Positions 16,601-25,451 are shown, counted from the first letter of the stretch. The stretch: 52,209 nt of DNA from Candidatus Anoxychlamydiales bacterium (GCA_011065125.1 JAAKFI010000007.1:1-52209); one strand, 5' to 3'. The notes: generated by a model from the sequence alone, not told the origin. Made by a program: numbers and translations.

Positions 16601-16632
16601 AAAAACTCTAGTGAATAACTAGGGTTTTTTTT
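16601..16632 (+). terminator. Rho-independent terminator of the 518-aa gene
   Basis: ACTCTAG pairs with CTAGGGT around a 7-base loop and is followed by eight T (flanked by A on the 5' side). It sits 45 bases after the stop codon. Confidence 0.8.
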
Positions 16633-16883
16633 ATACATTTAACAAATCTCCACCAATACTTATAAAGCAAGGATAGTAATCTAACAATTTGAGATACAAA
16701 GAAATATAAATAAAGTAGAAAAGATATCAAAGGCTAATAAAAAAACAATAATAGAATATTAAAATCATTCGAGGCTATTAATAAAAGATTAATTTTCTTG
16801 ATATAAATATAATAAAAAAAAATGAATTGATTGCCTAATTAACTTATTATTAAACCGATAGGCAGGGATAAGATAATAATAGT
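16633..16883. other. intergenic stretch between convergent genes
   Basis: About 250 bases of AT-rich sequence follow the terminator. There are several A-rich runs but no frame, no convincing hairpin for the minus-strand gene that ends at 16884, and no repeat that I could identify. Confidence 0.4.
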
Positions 16884-17939
16884 TTAAGCCAGTTCTTTAT
16901 AAATTCTTTCAACAGAATCATTGTCCAAATTATCTTTATTTATGATATTTGTGTTCGTACAAGTTATTGTTAAAATGGTATCTCGAAAGTGTTCTTTGGT
17001 GTCTATTGATTTAGCTTTTAAATACTCTCTATAAGCATTAAAAATTCTTATTAGATCAATTTTCATCTTCTCTTCGTTTTTATCAAGTTTTTTAGGAGTA
17101 TATGTTTTATCAAATAATTTTTTTAATAAGATTTCTATTTTTGATTGTTCATATCCTTTAATCACTAAGAGCTCGATGATATTATATGTGCCTGATTTAG
17201 AGATTTCACTAAGGTTGCTTTCAAATTTTGTTTTTACTTCTTCTTCTGCTTTAGCTAAAGCCTCTTGCTCAGCTTTTGCTTTGGCCTCAGCTTTAGTTAA
17301 AGCCTCTTGCCCAGCTTTACCTTTAGCTTTTGCTTGGGCTTCTGCTAAAGCATCATGGTCAGCTTTTGCTTTTGCTTCTGCTTTAGCTAAAGCCTCATGA
17401 TCAGCTTTTTTTTCTGCTTCAGTTTTTGGTTGTAACTTTTTGGGTACACTAACAAAGATAGGTTTAACTTCACTAGATTCTGGTGATTTAACAGTTGTAT
17501 CATTAGCTTGAATTATTCCAAGCGCCCTAGAATAAACTTTAAAAGCCGTTGTTTTACATTCTGTTGCATCTTTATCTAAACCATCAAATCCATTATTTTT
17601 TAAAGTTTTCAAAGTATCACTTTCAATAATTTCTATTGGGCAGTCTTTTAAAGAAAAATGTTGACCTCTATAAGCGATTATAGCGTCTCCTTCAAAATCA
17701 TGTATTTTAACATCTTTAGGGTCAAGAGGATGTTGTGGTTGTATTTCAAGTTTTACAAAAATAGCTTCTAAAACAGGCTTCATAAGCAATTGAACATCAT
17801 TAACTTTTGATCCGGTTGTTGTAATGTTGCCTTGATGGTCTTTTCTTTGCATGGCATAAGTGCCGATGGTTTCAATTTCAAAACGAGGTTTAAGAGGATT
17901 AACTGTTTCTTGTTTAGATGATAAACTTGTGCTTGTCAT
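16884..17939 (-). CDS. uncharacterised protein with an Ala/Lys/Glu tandem-repeat midsection
   Basis: I placed the start at ATG 17939 (MTSTSLSSKQ..., 351 aa): the promoter's predicted start point leaves only about 7 bases before the earlier ATG at 17957, whereas 17939 has GGAG 12 bases upstream. The N-terminal about 150 residues look like a small globular domain of mixed strands and helices. Residues about 175-235 are four imperfect 14-15-residue repeats of the form KADHEALAKAEAKA, expected to form a continuous helix. The C-terminal 100 residues are helical and charged. There is no membrane segment. The Ser/Thr-rich start is compatible with type III secretion. Similar repeats occur at the C-terminus of the convergent 518-aa protein. 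Family unknown. Confidence 0.7.
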   Translation of the reverse strand: MTSTSLSSKQETVNPLKPRFEIETIGTYAMQRKDHQGNITTTGSKVNDVQLLMKPVLEAIFVKLEIQPQHPLDPKDVKIHDFEGDAIIAYRGQHFSLKDCPIEIIESDTLKTLKNNGFDGLDKDATECKTTAFKVYSRALGIIQANDTTVKSPESSEVKPIFVSVPKKLQPKTEAEKKADHEALAKAEAKAKADHDALAEAQAKAKGKAGQEALTKAEAKAKAEQEALAKAEEEVKTKFESNLSEISKSGTYNIIELLVIKGYEQSKIEILLKKLFDKTYTPKKLDKNEEKMKIDLIRIFNAYREYLKAKSIDTKEHFRDTILTITCTNTNIINKDNLDNDSVERIYKELA

Positions 17940-17970
17940 AACTATTATTAACTCCATTATTTAAATTTTA

Positions 17971-17999
17971 ATTATACTAAATTAATTATTAAAATACAA
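17971..17999 (-). promoter_or_regulatory. promoter of the 351-aa repeat gene
   Basis: On the minus strand TTGTAT (17999-17994) and TATAAT (17976-17971) are 17 bases apart. The expected start point (near 17964) supports translation from ATG 17939. Confidence 0.6.
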
Positions 18000-18336
18000 T
18001 AAAGAAAAGATTAAGGATTTATTAAAAAAAATATCTTTAATTAAAATAATATTTTTACAAATTTAGGAAAACTGAAAACAGGGATAACTTTTTTTAAGTT
18101 ATTGTGTCGCTTTTGAATTTAGATGAAAAAAATATTTCAAAGATGTATTGCATTAAATTTGATTTTAAATATTTGTAGATAAAGTTCAATTTTAATTAGA
18201 AAGTCTTATTTAAATAAAAATTACATCTATGAAAATATACATTAACAAAAATAATATTTTTATTAATGTTATTTAATTTTAAATTAGAATTTCATTTAAT
18301 TAAAATTGTTACTTTATTTAATTATAATTAATAAAG
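18000..18336. other. AT-rich divergent intergenic region
   Basis: This gap separates the divergent promoters of the 351-aa and 521-aa genes. It contains a small inverted repeat (ATAACTT/AAGTTAT, near 18084-18102) without a T run. Nothing else was recognised. Confidence 0.4.
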
Positions 18337-18345
18337 TGTTATAAT
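18337..18345 (+). promoter_or_regulatory. extended -10 promoter of the 521-aa gene
   Basis: TG-T-TATAAT ends 30 bases before the ATG at 18376. The -35 region is poor, as is usual for extended -10 promoters. There is no clear Shine-Dalgarno before the start codon. Confidence 0.5.
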
Positions 18346-18375
18346 TTAGGTAACTAAAATTATAATATTAGTCCT

Positions 18376-19941
18376 ATGAGCGTTTTGATAATTAAAAATT
18401 CAAATATACAAACTAGTAAAGAGCACTCTAAATTGCTTTTGGGTAATCAAGAGTATTCTTTAGACTTAGTTGGTGATTATCAAAAAAAGAAAATAAATAG
18501 TGTTGTTTTCTCAATTTTAAAAGCTATTACTTCACAAAGAAATTTTAATGATTATAGTACACTTGAAATAAAAGTTGAAAATAATAAACTTCAAGTGAAA
18601 ATAGATGGCACTCCATCTATAACGTTAGATAATCCTAAGATAAAAGATGCCTTTGAAAAAGCTGTTTTTCATACTAAAAAATACTTAGAAAATATATCTT
18701 TTCGAAATAAAGAAGTAGAGCAAATTTCATCTGAAAGTAGTGAAATTATTTCACATCTTCAAAATGAAGTGACTAAAGTTAGAAAAAAATATTTCAAAAA
18801 AAATGAAAAGAATGATATTGAATGGCTTTTTTTGGCAAGTTGGGGAGTTAGTATTTCAGATGCATATTATAAAGTTTGTTCTTTTTTTGATTTAAAAAGT
18901 ACTCCTTTATTAAATATTCCAGTTCAAGGAATTGGTGATCTTGTAGGTTACATTACTTCTGTTTATGGTTTGAAAGAAGGGTACGAATTAAAAAGAGATT
19001 CATCAAAAGTAAATGATGGCGAGGGTATTTTTGAAGGCAGAGCAAAAATGACAAGACATGCTTTTTCGATAATGGCTGTTTTTTTTGCAGCTGTTGGTGA
19101 TTTGTTTTATGCTCTTAAATCTAATACACTTAGACCAACAATATCAACCTCTCTTGGATTGGGAATGACTAGTATTTCATATGCTATTTTTGCAATTGTT
19201 ACCTTGGGATCAACTTTAAAATATTATCACTCATATAAAATAGCTTCTAATTTTGATGAAAGATTAAACAGTTATTTGAAAAATGATGTTTTAAGTGAGC
19301 AAAATAAATCACTTGGTGCTTTAAAGTTCTTAAGAGAAAGTATTACTTTATCAAAAGAAGAGATCATTGAAATTTATAAAAGAATAAAAGAAAAAAATCC
19401 TGATTTAGAAAATCTTGAAATAATTAATCTTGCGGAAAAAGAAACTAGAAAAAGACAAATGGTTAAATTATATAGATTGTCAAGAAGGCTTTCTTTATCA
19501 GATTATCAAGCTAAAGTTATCTTTGATAATTTAGATGCATTGTCATTAAAACCTTACTTTAAAGAAAGTAGAGAAAAGTTAAGTAAAATAATTACTATAA
19601 TTAAAGAGCTCAATCAAATAACAATAGCAGAAAGTAAATGGTATGCTATTAGTGCATTATTCTCTGTATTACAATTAGCTGCTATTGCATGTTTAGCAAT
19701 GCATCATCTGCCACTTCTACTTGGATTTTTATCAACTACAAGTTTTGTATATATATCAGCTATTTATTTTTATAAAAAACATGTAACTGATAGAAAAAAA
19801 GAGGAAAAAATAAAAGAGTTAAAAGAATATATTTTTACCGACAAAACTTTTGATGAAGAAAGCAAAGATGATGAATTAAAAAAGAGAGTAAAAAAAGAGT
19901 TTTTAGGAAAACATTTTGTTAGACCTCCTAAAGTAGCCTAA
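18376..19941 (+). CDS. uncharacterised multi-pass membrane protein, 521 aa, lineage-specific
   Basis: No known family. The N-terminal about 140 residues are soluble and Lys-rich. Two separate hydrophobic hairpins follow: residues about 233-290 (ending near LGSTLKYYHSYK) and about 415-470 (ISALFSVLQLAAIACLAM, then LLLGFLSTTSFVYISAIYF). Between them is a helical charged region, and the last 50 residues are Lys/Glu-rich. The repeated hairpin layout resembles multi-lobed inclusion-membrane proteins of environmental chlamydiae. The gene is followed 79 bases later by xerD in the same direction. Base composition matches the genome, unlike the Ala-rich gene at 10987. Confidence 0.7.
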   Translation: MSVLIIKNSNIQTSKEHSKLLLGNQEYSLDLVGDYQKKKINSVVFSILKAITSQRNFNDYSTLEIKVENNKLQVKIDGTPSITLDNPKIKDAFEKAVFHTKKYLENISFRNKEVEQISSESSEIISHLQNEVTKVRKKYFKKNEKNDIEWLFLASWGVSISDAYYKVCSFFDLKSTPLLNIPVQGIGDLVGYITSVYGLKEGYELKRDSSKVNDGEGIFEGRAKMTRHAFSIMAVFFAAVGDLFYALKSNTLRPTISTSLGLGMTSISYAIFAIVTLGSTLKYYHSYKIASNFDERLNSYLKNDVLSEQNKSLGALKFLRESITLSKEEIIEIYKRIKEKNPDLENLEIINLAEKETRKRQMVKLYRLSRRLSLSDYQAKVIFDNLDALSLKPYFKESREKLSKIITIIKELNQITIAESKWYAISALFSVLQLAAIACLAMHHLPLLLGFLSTTSFVYISAIYFYKKHVTDRKKEEKIKELKEYIFTDKTFDEESKDDELKKRVKKEFLGKHFVRPPKVA

Positions 19942-20019
19942 ATAACTTTAAATGCTTATTGTCTATTTCCAATAATATTTTTCAATGATAGTATGAAAAT
20001 AAAACATATTTTTTTATAA

Positions 20020-20895
20020 ATGGACTTTGATATACATCTATCATCTTTTATTGCTTATTTAACTACTGAAAAAGCTCTTTTGGATAACAGCGTTGAAGCA
20101 TATATTAGAGATATAAAATTTTTACTTAATTTCTTAAAGAGTAAAAATATAAATTCTCTAAAAAAAATAAAACAAGAAGATATAATTGAATATTTAAGTT
20201 TTTTAAAATCCAGGAATTTAGCTTCTTCTACAATTGCAAGATCTTTAGTTTCAATTAAAATTTTTTTTAAATTTTTAAAAAAAGAAGATGTTATAAAAAC
20301 CAATGTTTCTAAATATTTAGATGTTCCGAGAATTTGGCAGTTAGTTCCAAGTGTTTTATCATATAGTGAAGTAGAAGAACTTTTAAATGCTATTGATAGT
20401 AGTTCATTTATAGGATCTAGAGATAAGGCTGTTTTTGAAACTATTTATGCAACAGGTATTAGAGTAAGTGAAGCGTGCAGTTTAAAAATAAGCGACATAA
20501 ATGATAATTTTATAAAGGTTATGGGAAAGGGAAATAAAGAAAGAATAGTACCAATTGGAAAAAAAGCAATAGATGCTATTGATAGATATTTAGTTGACTT
20601 TAGAAAAGATATTAAAAGTTCTTTTTTATTTGTATCTAAAAATGGTAAAAAAATAGATAGAATAACTATCTGGCAAAGAGTTAAATTTTATGCTAAAAAA
20701 GCAGATATTAATAAAGACATATCTCCTCATACCTTAAGACATTCTTTTGCTACTCATTTGCTTGAAAATGGAGCTGATTTAAGGCTTATTCAAGAGATGC
20801 TAGGACATGCGGATATATCAACTACTGATAGATATACACATATATCAAAAGCTCATCTAAAAAAATCTTTTGATAATTTTCATCCAAGACCTTAA
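20020..20895 (+). CDS. xerD: tyrosine recombinase XerD
   Basis: XerD resolves chromosome dimers at dif together with XerC. The 291-residue protein has the N-terminal SAM-like core-binding domain (about 1-95) and the catalytic domain with Arg148 in ATGIRVSE, GKGNKER at 169-175, H237-T-L-R240, H263 in LGHADIST and the nucleophile Tyr272 in RYTHIS. Full-length, and the C-terminal HPRP tail resembles the HPRA end of E. coli XerD, which favours XerD over XerC. It is a housekeeping recombinase, not a sign that the upstream island is mobile. Its last 4 bases overlap the convergent gatB stop. Confidence 0.9.
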   Translation: MDFDIHLSSFIAYLTTEKALLDNSVEAYIRDIKFLLNFLKSKNINSLKKIKQEDIIEYLSFLKSRNLASSTIARSLVSIKIFFKFLKKEDVIKTNVSKYLDVPRIWQLVPSVLSYSEVEELLNAIDSSSFIGSRDKAVFETIYATGIRVSEACSLKISDINDNFIKVMGKGNKERIVPIGKKAIDAIDRYLVDFRKDIKSSFLFVSKNGKKIDRITIWQRVKFYAKKADINKDISPHTLRHSFATHLLENGADLRLIQEMLGHADISTTDRYTHISKAHLKKSFDNFHPRP

Positions 20896-22364
20896 TCTTT
20901 ATTTATTTTTTTTAAAATAAGATCATTTACTATTTGAGGGGATGCTTTGCCTTTAGTTTGTTTCATTACTTGACCAACTAAGAAGGCAAGCGCTTTATCT
21001 TTTCCATTTAAATAATCTTCAATGGAAGATGGGTTATCTTTTAATACTTGATCTACTATAGGTTCTATTTCACTTACATCATCTAAAGGTTGATAGTTTG
21101 GGTTGTTTTTAACTATTTCAATCGGGTCTAATTTAGGGTTTTCTATAAGATCATCAATTACTGATTTTGCAATTTTTTTATTTATTTTTTTCTCATCAAT
21201 TAAATTTACAATGTTTGCTATAAAAATAGGGGGGATGTTTAATGTAAAAACAGATTTGTTTATAGCTTTTAATTTACCCGTTAATTCAATTGTTAAAATA
21301 TTACAAAGTAGGTTTGCATTTTTTGTATGCAACAAAGCTTCTTCGAAGTAATTACAAAGTTTTTTGTCATTTATTAAAATAGATGCACTATATTCAGATA
21401 ATTTTAAAGAGTTAACATATCTAATAAATCTTGCGTGAGGAAGTTCAGGAAGCTCTTTTTTTATTTCATTTATCATATCTTGTGATATGAATAGGGGAGG
21501 AATATCTGGTTCTGGAAAATATCTATAATCTTGTGCACTTTCTTTTTTTCTCATCAAAACAGTCTTTTTTAAAGTGCTATCCCATCTATAGGTCGAAGAT
21601 ACTATTACTTGATCGTGTTTAGTATTTGGATTTTCATCATATAGGTGAATCTGTCTTTTTATTTCATGATCAATAGCCATTTCTAAAAAAGAAAAAGAAT
21701 TCATATTTTTAATTTCTACTTTAGGTCTAAGCTCTTTTTCATTTTTAAATCTCACAGATACGTTTGCATCCACTCTTAAAGATCCTTCTTCCATATTACA
21801 ATTAGATGCATCTATATATTCCATGATGGCTTTAATAGCCATAGCATATGCCTTGGCTTCTTTTGCTGATTTCATAGAAGGCTCAGATACTATTTCAAGT
21901 AGTGGGACTCCAGCTCTATTAAAATCAACTCCAGCAAAATTAGAAAAATGTTTTAACATTCCAGAATCATCTTCTAAATGAGCTTCTTTTATAATTACTT
22001 CAATACTTTTTCCTTCAACATCCGCTTTAACTACTCCATTTGTAATAATAGGTTTGAAAAATTGAGTGATTTGATAATTTCTAGGGGAATCTGGATAAAA
22101 GTAAGATTTTCTGTCAAATGTTGTGACTTTTGCAATATTAGCATCTATTGCAAGTCCAAATAAAATAGCTTTTTTTACAGCTTCTTTATTAAGAAGAGGT
22201 AGGGTTCCAGGTTGAGCTGTACAAATATTTGATATATTAACATTAGGTTCATCCCCAAATTTATTCAAAGCCGGAGAAAAAAGTTTTGATTTAGTATTTA
22301 ATTGCACATGCAATTCAAGGCCGATTACAGCTTCCCAAAGATCATATGTTGCATTATCTGTCAT
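20892..22364 (-). CDS. gatB: aspartyl/glutamyl-tRNA amidotransferase subunit B
   Basis: GatB is the kinase/ammonia-accepting subunit that converts mischarged Glu-tRNA(Gln) (and often Asp-tRNA(Asn)) to the amide form. The 490-residue protein begins with WEAVIGLELHVQL, contains ALNKFGDEPN, RKSYFYPDSPRNYQITQF (the family signature), LHLEDDSG-like EAHLEDDSGM, and a C-terminal YqeY/tail domain ending in GKASPQIVNDLI. Full length. It is the last gene of gatC-gatA-gatB; two bases separate it from gatA. Chlamydiae lack GlnRS and depend on this pathway. Highly confident. Confidence 0.97.
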   Translation of the reverse strand: MTDNATYDLWEAVIGLELHVQLNTKSKLFSPALNKFGDEPNVNISNICTAQPGTLPLLNKEAVKKAILFGLAIDANIAKVTTFDRKSYFYPDSPRNYQITQFFKPIITNGVVKADVEGKSIEVIIKEAHLEDDSGMLKHFSNFAGVDFNRAGVPLLEIVSEPSMKSAKEAKAYAMAIKAIMEYIDASNCNMEEGSLRVDANVSVRFKNEKELRPKVEIKNMNSFSFLEMAIDHEIKRQIHLYDENPNTKHDQVIVSSTYRWDSTLKKTVLMRKKESAQDYRYFPEPDIPPLFISQDMINEIKKELPELPHARFIRYVNSLKLSEYSASILINDKKLCNYFEEALLHTKNANLLCNILTIELTGKLKAINKSVFTLNIPPIFIANIVNLIDEKKINKKIAKSVIDDLIENPKLDPIEIVKNNPNYQPLDDVSEIEPIVDQVLKDNPSSIEDYLNGKDKALAFLVGQVMKQTKGKASPQIVNDLILKKINKD

Positions 22365-22366
22365 TT

Positions 22367-23827
22367 TTACTCCTTATCGAACATAGGTGGAATTTTATTA
22401 AATATTGAAAGCTTTCTTTCGAATATATTTGCATATTTTATAACATTTACATCATGCATTTGAGGTCCTATAATTTGAATTCCAAAAGGTTTGTTTTCAC
22501 TGTCGAATCCAGAAGGCACAGATGTTGCTGGGAGTGCTGATAAATTAACAGAAATTGTAAATAGATCTTGTAAATACATTGAAACCGGATCCTGAATAGA
22601 GTTTAATTTAAATGAAGTTGTAGGGGATGTTGGCATTAATATAAAATCACATTTTTCAAAAGCTTCGTTATATGCATTAATTATTAAAGATCTTACTTTT
22701 GATGCTTTTTTATAAAAAGCATCTTGGTGGGATGATGATAAAACATAACTTCCTAAAATAATTCTTCTTTTAACTTCTTTTCCAAAACCTTCATCTCTAG
22801 ATAATTCATATACTTCTTCTATGCTTTTAGCATTTTTTGATCGAACTCCATATCTAATACCATCAAATCTAGCTAAGTTAGTAGAGGCTTCAGCTGTTGC
22901 TAAAATGTAATATACAGCTATCGAATATTTTAAAATATCTAAATTAATATCTACAATATCAGCACCTAATTTTTTAAAAACTTCTATAGATTCATCAAAG
23001 TTTTTTTTAGTAGATGGATTTAAATTTTCTAAAAAATGAAAAGGAATTCCTATTTTTTTACTCTTTAAATCTTTATTTAAATTTTCTAAATATGTCTCAT
23101 TTGGAAGATGAAGAGATGTTGCATCCATTTCACATTTAGAGCCTAGAACTTCCATTACCAAAGCAGCATCTAATGTATTAGTAGTAAAAGGGCCAATTTG
23201 ATCTAAAGAAGACCCAAAGGCAACAAGGCCATATCTTGAAACTCTACCATATGTAGGTTTATGTCCTATAATTCCACAAAAAGCAGCTGGTTGTCTAATA
23301 GAACCGCCAGTATCAGTTCCAAGAGATATAGGAACTAATCTTGCAGCAACTGATGCAGCAGATCCTGAAGAAGATCCACCAGGTGTACATGAAAGATCCC
23401 AAGGATTTTTTGTTACAAAAAAAGAAGAGTTTTCTCCAGAAGATCCCATAGCAAACTCATCTAAGTTAGTCTTACCAATAATTATTGCATCTTCTTTTTC
23501 TAATAATTCTATAACAGATGCATTATATGGAGCTTTGTAATTTTTTAAAAACTTCGAAGCGCATGTGCAGTTTTCATTTCGTATTAAGATATTATCTTTT
23601 ATCGCAATTGGAATAGAGGCTAATTTACCGATTGGTTTATTTTCTTTTAATCTTTGATCTAATTCTTTTGCTTTTTTTAGCGCTCTTTCATTGTATACTT
23701 CAATAAAGGATTTTATTTGAGGATCATATTTTTCTATTCTTTTTAAAAAGTACTTAATTATTTCAACGCTTGATTTTTTTTTATGAATAAATAGCTCTTT
23801 TATTTCTAGGGCGCTCTTTTTGTACAT
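22367..23827 (-). CDS. gatA: aspartyl/glutamyl-tRNA amidotransferase subunit A
   Basis: GatA hydrolyses glutamine and delivers ammonia through a channel to GatB. The 486-residue protein shows the amidase-signature fold with the Ser-cisSer-Lys triad: Lys77 (AIKDNI), Ser152 within PGGSSSGSAA and Ser176 within GTDTGGSIRQP. FAMGSSGENS, HKPTYGRVSRYGL and the C-terminal PSGFDSENKPFGIQIIGP also match closely. Length is normal (about 485). It lies between gatC (12 bases) and gatB (2 bases). Confidence 0.97.
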   Translation of the reverse strand: MYKKSALEIKELFIHKKKSSVEIIKYFLKRIEKYDPQIKSFIEVYNERALKKAKELDQRLKENKPIGKLASIPIAIKDNILIRNENCTCASKFLKNYKAPYNASVIELLEKEDAIIIGKTNLDEFAMGSSGENSSFFVTKNPWDLSCTPGGSSSGSAASVAARLVPISLGTDTGGSIRQPAAFCGIIGHKPTYGRVSRYGLVAFGSSLDQIGPFTTNTLDAALVMEVLGSKCEMDATSLHLPNETYLENLNKDLKSKKIGIPFHFLENLNPSTKKNFDESIEVFKKLGADIVDINLDILKYSIAVYYILATAEASTNLARFDGIRYGVRSKNAKSIEEVYELSRDEGFGKEVKRRIILGSYVLSSSHQDAFYKKASKVRSLIINAYNEAFEKCDFILMPTSPTTSFKLNSIQDPVSMYLQDLFTISVNLSALPATSVPSGFDSENKPFGIQIIGPQMHDVNVIKYANIFERKLSIFNKIPPMFDKE

Positions 23828-23839
23828 TGGTTACCTTTA

Positions 23840-24139
23840 TTAATTTTGATCGATAATAGTTGGAACTTTAATCATGCCAGCTATCACTTCAGGTGCATTT
23901 TTAAGCAGTTCTTCTCGCTTTAATGTATTAGAAGGCAAATCTTCTCTTAAAATAATTTGTTGATTTTCAAGCAATGTATATGTGCTTTTAATCTTAGAAG
24001 TATCTACTTGATCAAGCTCTTCAATAAAATTTAAAATTCTAAAAATATCATTTTTGATTTCAACTTTTTCTTCTTTAGTAAGTTTGATTTTACAAAGCCT
24101 TTCTAAATCAACTAATGTATCATCATCAAAATTATTCAT
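23840..24139 (-). CDS. gatC: aspartyl/glutamyl-tRNA amidotransferase subunit C
   Basis: GatC is the small belt subunit that wraps GatA and GatB. The 99-residue protein has the family's two short helices (LERLCKIKLTKEEKVEI) followed by ILNFIEELDQVDTS and the conserved LREDLPSNTLKREELLKNAP segment. It is the first gene of the operon and has a consensus promoter about 25 bases upstream. Length is typical. Confidence 0.95.
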   Translation of the reverse strand: MNNFDDDTLVDLERLCKIKLTKEEKVEIKNDIFRILNFIEELDQVDTSKIKSTYTLLENQQIILREDLPSNTLKREELLKNAPEVIAGMIKVPTIIDQN

Positions 24140-24160
24140 TAATTTATACCTTTTTTATAG

Positions 24161-24190
24161 ATTTTACCCTTTAAAACCCTATATTGTCAA
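24161..24190 (-). promoter_or_regulatory. promoter of gatCAB
   Basis: On the minus strand a perfect TTGACA (24190-24185) and TAAAAT (24166-24161) are separated by 18 bases. No alternative lies closer to gatC. Confidence 0.6.
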
Positions 24191-24331
24191 TTGTTTTTAG
24201 GCTGTTTTCTACTTAAGAAAAACTTCTTTTTTAAAAAAAAATAATGACAATCAAAATTTTTTTTTTTAATATGCAGTTAAATGGTTTTAAGACACTAAAT
24301 AATTTTTTTAAATTTTAAGCGGAGGTTTTTA

Positions 24332-24553
24332 ATGAAACTTATTAGATTTATAGCAATGTTATTAATGGTTGTTGGAGCTATCAACTGGGGACTTTGGGGC
24401 TTATTTCAGTTTGATATTGTTAAAGCACTTTTCCCATACAGAGGCAGTAATGTTAGTACAATAGCTGCTATTGTCTATATTGTAGTTGGACTAGCTGGTA
24501 TTTATGGAATTTCTTTCCTTTTTAAAAACCATTGTACAAAAGAACATAAATAG
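24332..24553 (+). CDS. DUF378 small membrane protein, copy 1
   Basis: The 73-residue protein is a DUF378 (YuzA-like) domain: two transmembrane helices, with the invariant INWGLWGLFQFDIV after the first helix and VGLAGIYGI in the second. The family has no established function; it is common in Gram-positive bacteria and chlamydiae. GGAGG stands 6-7 bases before the ATG, an unusually good ribosome-binding site here, suggesting high translation. The second copy starts 21 bases after the stop. Confidence 0.9.
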   Translation: MKLIRFIAMLLMVVGAINWGLWGLFQFDIVKALFPYRGSNVSTIAAIVYIVVGLAGIYGISFLFKNHCTKEHK

Positions 24554-24574
24554 ACATTTAATCGGTAGCCTTAA

Positions 24575-24793
24575 ATGAAAATAATCAAATTTATAGTTTT
24601 ATTATTAATTATATTAGGATCAATAAATTGGGGCCTTTGGGGCTCTTTTCAGTATGATATAATTCAAGATATTTTTGGCTTCGATAGATCTCTTTTCGCA
24701 AGACTTATGTATATATTAATTGGTCTTTGTGGAATTTACGCAATTTCTTTTCTTTTCTCAGATAAGTTTAGTTATTGCAAAAACAAAAAATAA
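24575..24793 (+). CDS. DUF378 small membrane protein, copy 2
   Basis: This 72-residue protein is a paralogue of the preceding gene: INWGLWGSFQYDIIQDIF and LCGIYAISFLF align with copy 1 throughout. Both keep the WGLWG turn. It ends in a short Cys/Lys tail (SYCKNKK). A local tandem duplication is the simplest origin; the proteins could form a heteromer. It is followed by a small hairpin and the Yip1-like genes in the same direction. Confidence 0.88.
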   Translation: MKIIKFIVLLLIILGSINWGLWGSFQYDIIQDIFGFDRSLFARLMYILIGLCGIYAISFLFSDKFSYCKNKK

Positions 24794-24796
24794 TTA

Positions 24797-24822
24797 TATG
24801 GGCGTATTTTATTGCGCCCATA
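24797..24822 (+). terminator. possible hairpin between DUF378 and Yip1-like genes
   Basis: TATGGGCG pairs with CGCCCATA (8 bp, GC-rich for this genome) around a 10-base loop, but it is followed by TCTT and not by a T run. It may be an attenuator or mRNA-stabilising hairpin rather than a terminator. Confidence 0.4.
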
Positions 24823-24836
24823 TCTTAGGAGTTAAA

Positions 24837-25451
24837 ATGAAAAAAATCTCTTTTAATCCTTGGGGCTCAATGTGGACAAGCCCTTCAAAAACGATTAAAG
24901 CTATAATCGAATACAATCCTAAATATGGATTTTTTCAATTAGCTTCTATAGCTTTTCTACAAGCCTTTTTTTTTATCGTTGCAAGAAAGCAAGTAACCCT
25001 TCCTATTAATTATTTTTTAAGTTTAGTAATTGCTATAATTATATCTCCATTTATTGGAGCTATTCTTTTTTATATAAATAGCTTTTTTATATATATAACA
25101 GGAAAATGGCTTAAAGGAAGAGCTTCTTTTTCTCATGTATTATCATCATATGCTTGGTCTAAGATACCTTTAGTTATTGATTTAATCATGTGGTTTACTT
25201 TATTTATTTTTATTAAAGATCCAAGGTTTTTTAATTATAGTTCATCTATATCTATAATATTTATTGATATAATTTCTATAACCACGGCTATCTGGTCTTT
25301 ATTTTTATTGATATCTTCTTTGAAAACAGTTCAAGGCTTTTCAACTCTAAGAGCTATTGGTAACATTATTTTATCTTTTCTTTTCTTATTTGTTATATTA
25401 ATTGTTTTATTTCTATTTGTTTTGTTATTAATGAGCCTCTTTTCAAAATAA
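24837..25451 (+). CDS. Yip1-like multi-pass membrane protein, copy 1
   Basis: I set the start at ATG 24837 (MKKISFNPWG..., 204 aa), preceded by TAGGAG; an upstream ATG at 24720 lies inside the DUF378 gene in another frame. The protein opens with NPWGSMWTSPSKTIKAIIEYNP, the pattern of bacterial Yip1/YIPF-family proteins in which an N-terminal W/F-P-x-x-T/S segment precedes about five transmembrane helices. YITGKWLKGRASF lies between helices 2 and 3. Function of bacterial members is unclear; a role in membrane organisation or lipid handling is only inference. Its paralogue follows 80 bases later. Confidence 0.75.
   Translation: MKKISFNPWGSMWTSPSKTIKAIIEYNPKYGFFQLASIAFLQAFFFIVARKQVTLPINYFLSLVIAIIISPFIGAILFYINSFFIYITGKWLKGRASFSHVLSSYAWSKIPLVIDLIMWFTLFIFIKDPRFFNYSSSISIIFIDIISITTAIWSLFLLISSLKTVQGFSTLRAIGNIILSFLFLFVILIVLFLFVLLLMSLFSK

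Noticed and set aside
20020-20895. Tyrosine recombinase considered as the integrase of the 11-20 kb island
   Set aside because: The length, catalytic residues and HPR C-terminus fit housekeeping XerD; no attachment-site repeats or tRNA border were seen.
24720-24836. Upstream extension of the Yip1-like gene
   Set aside because: It would overlap the DUF378 coding region in another frame; the ATG at 24837 has a clear Shine-Dalgarno and the family's N-terminus.
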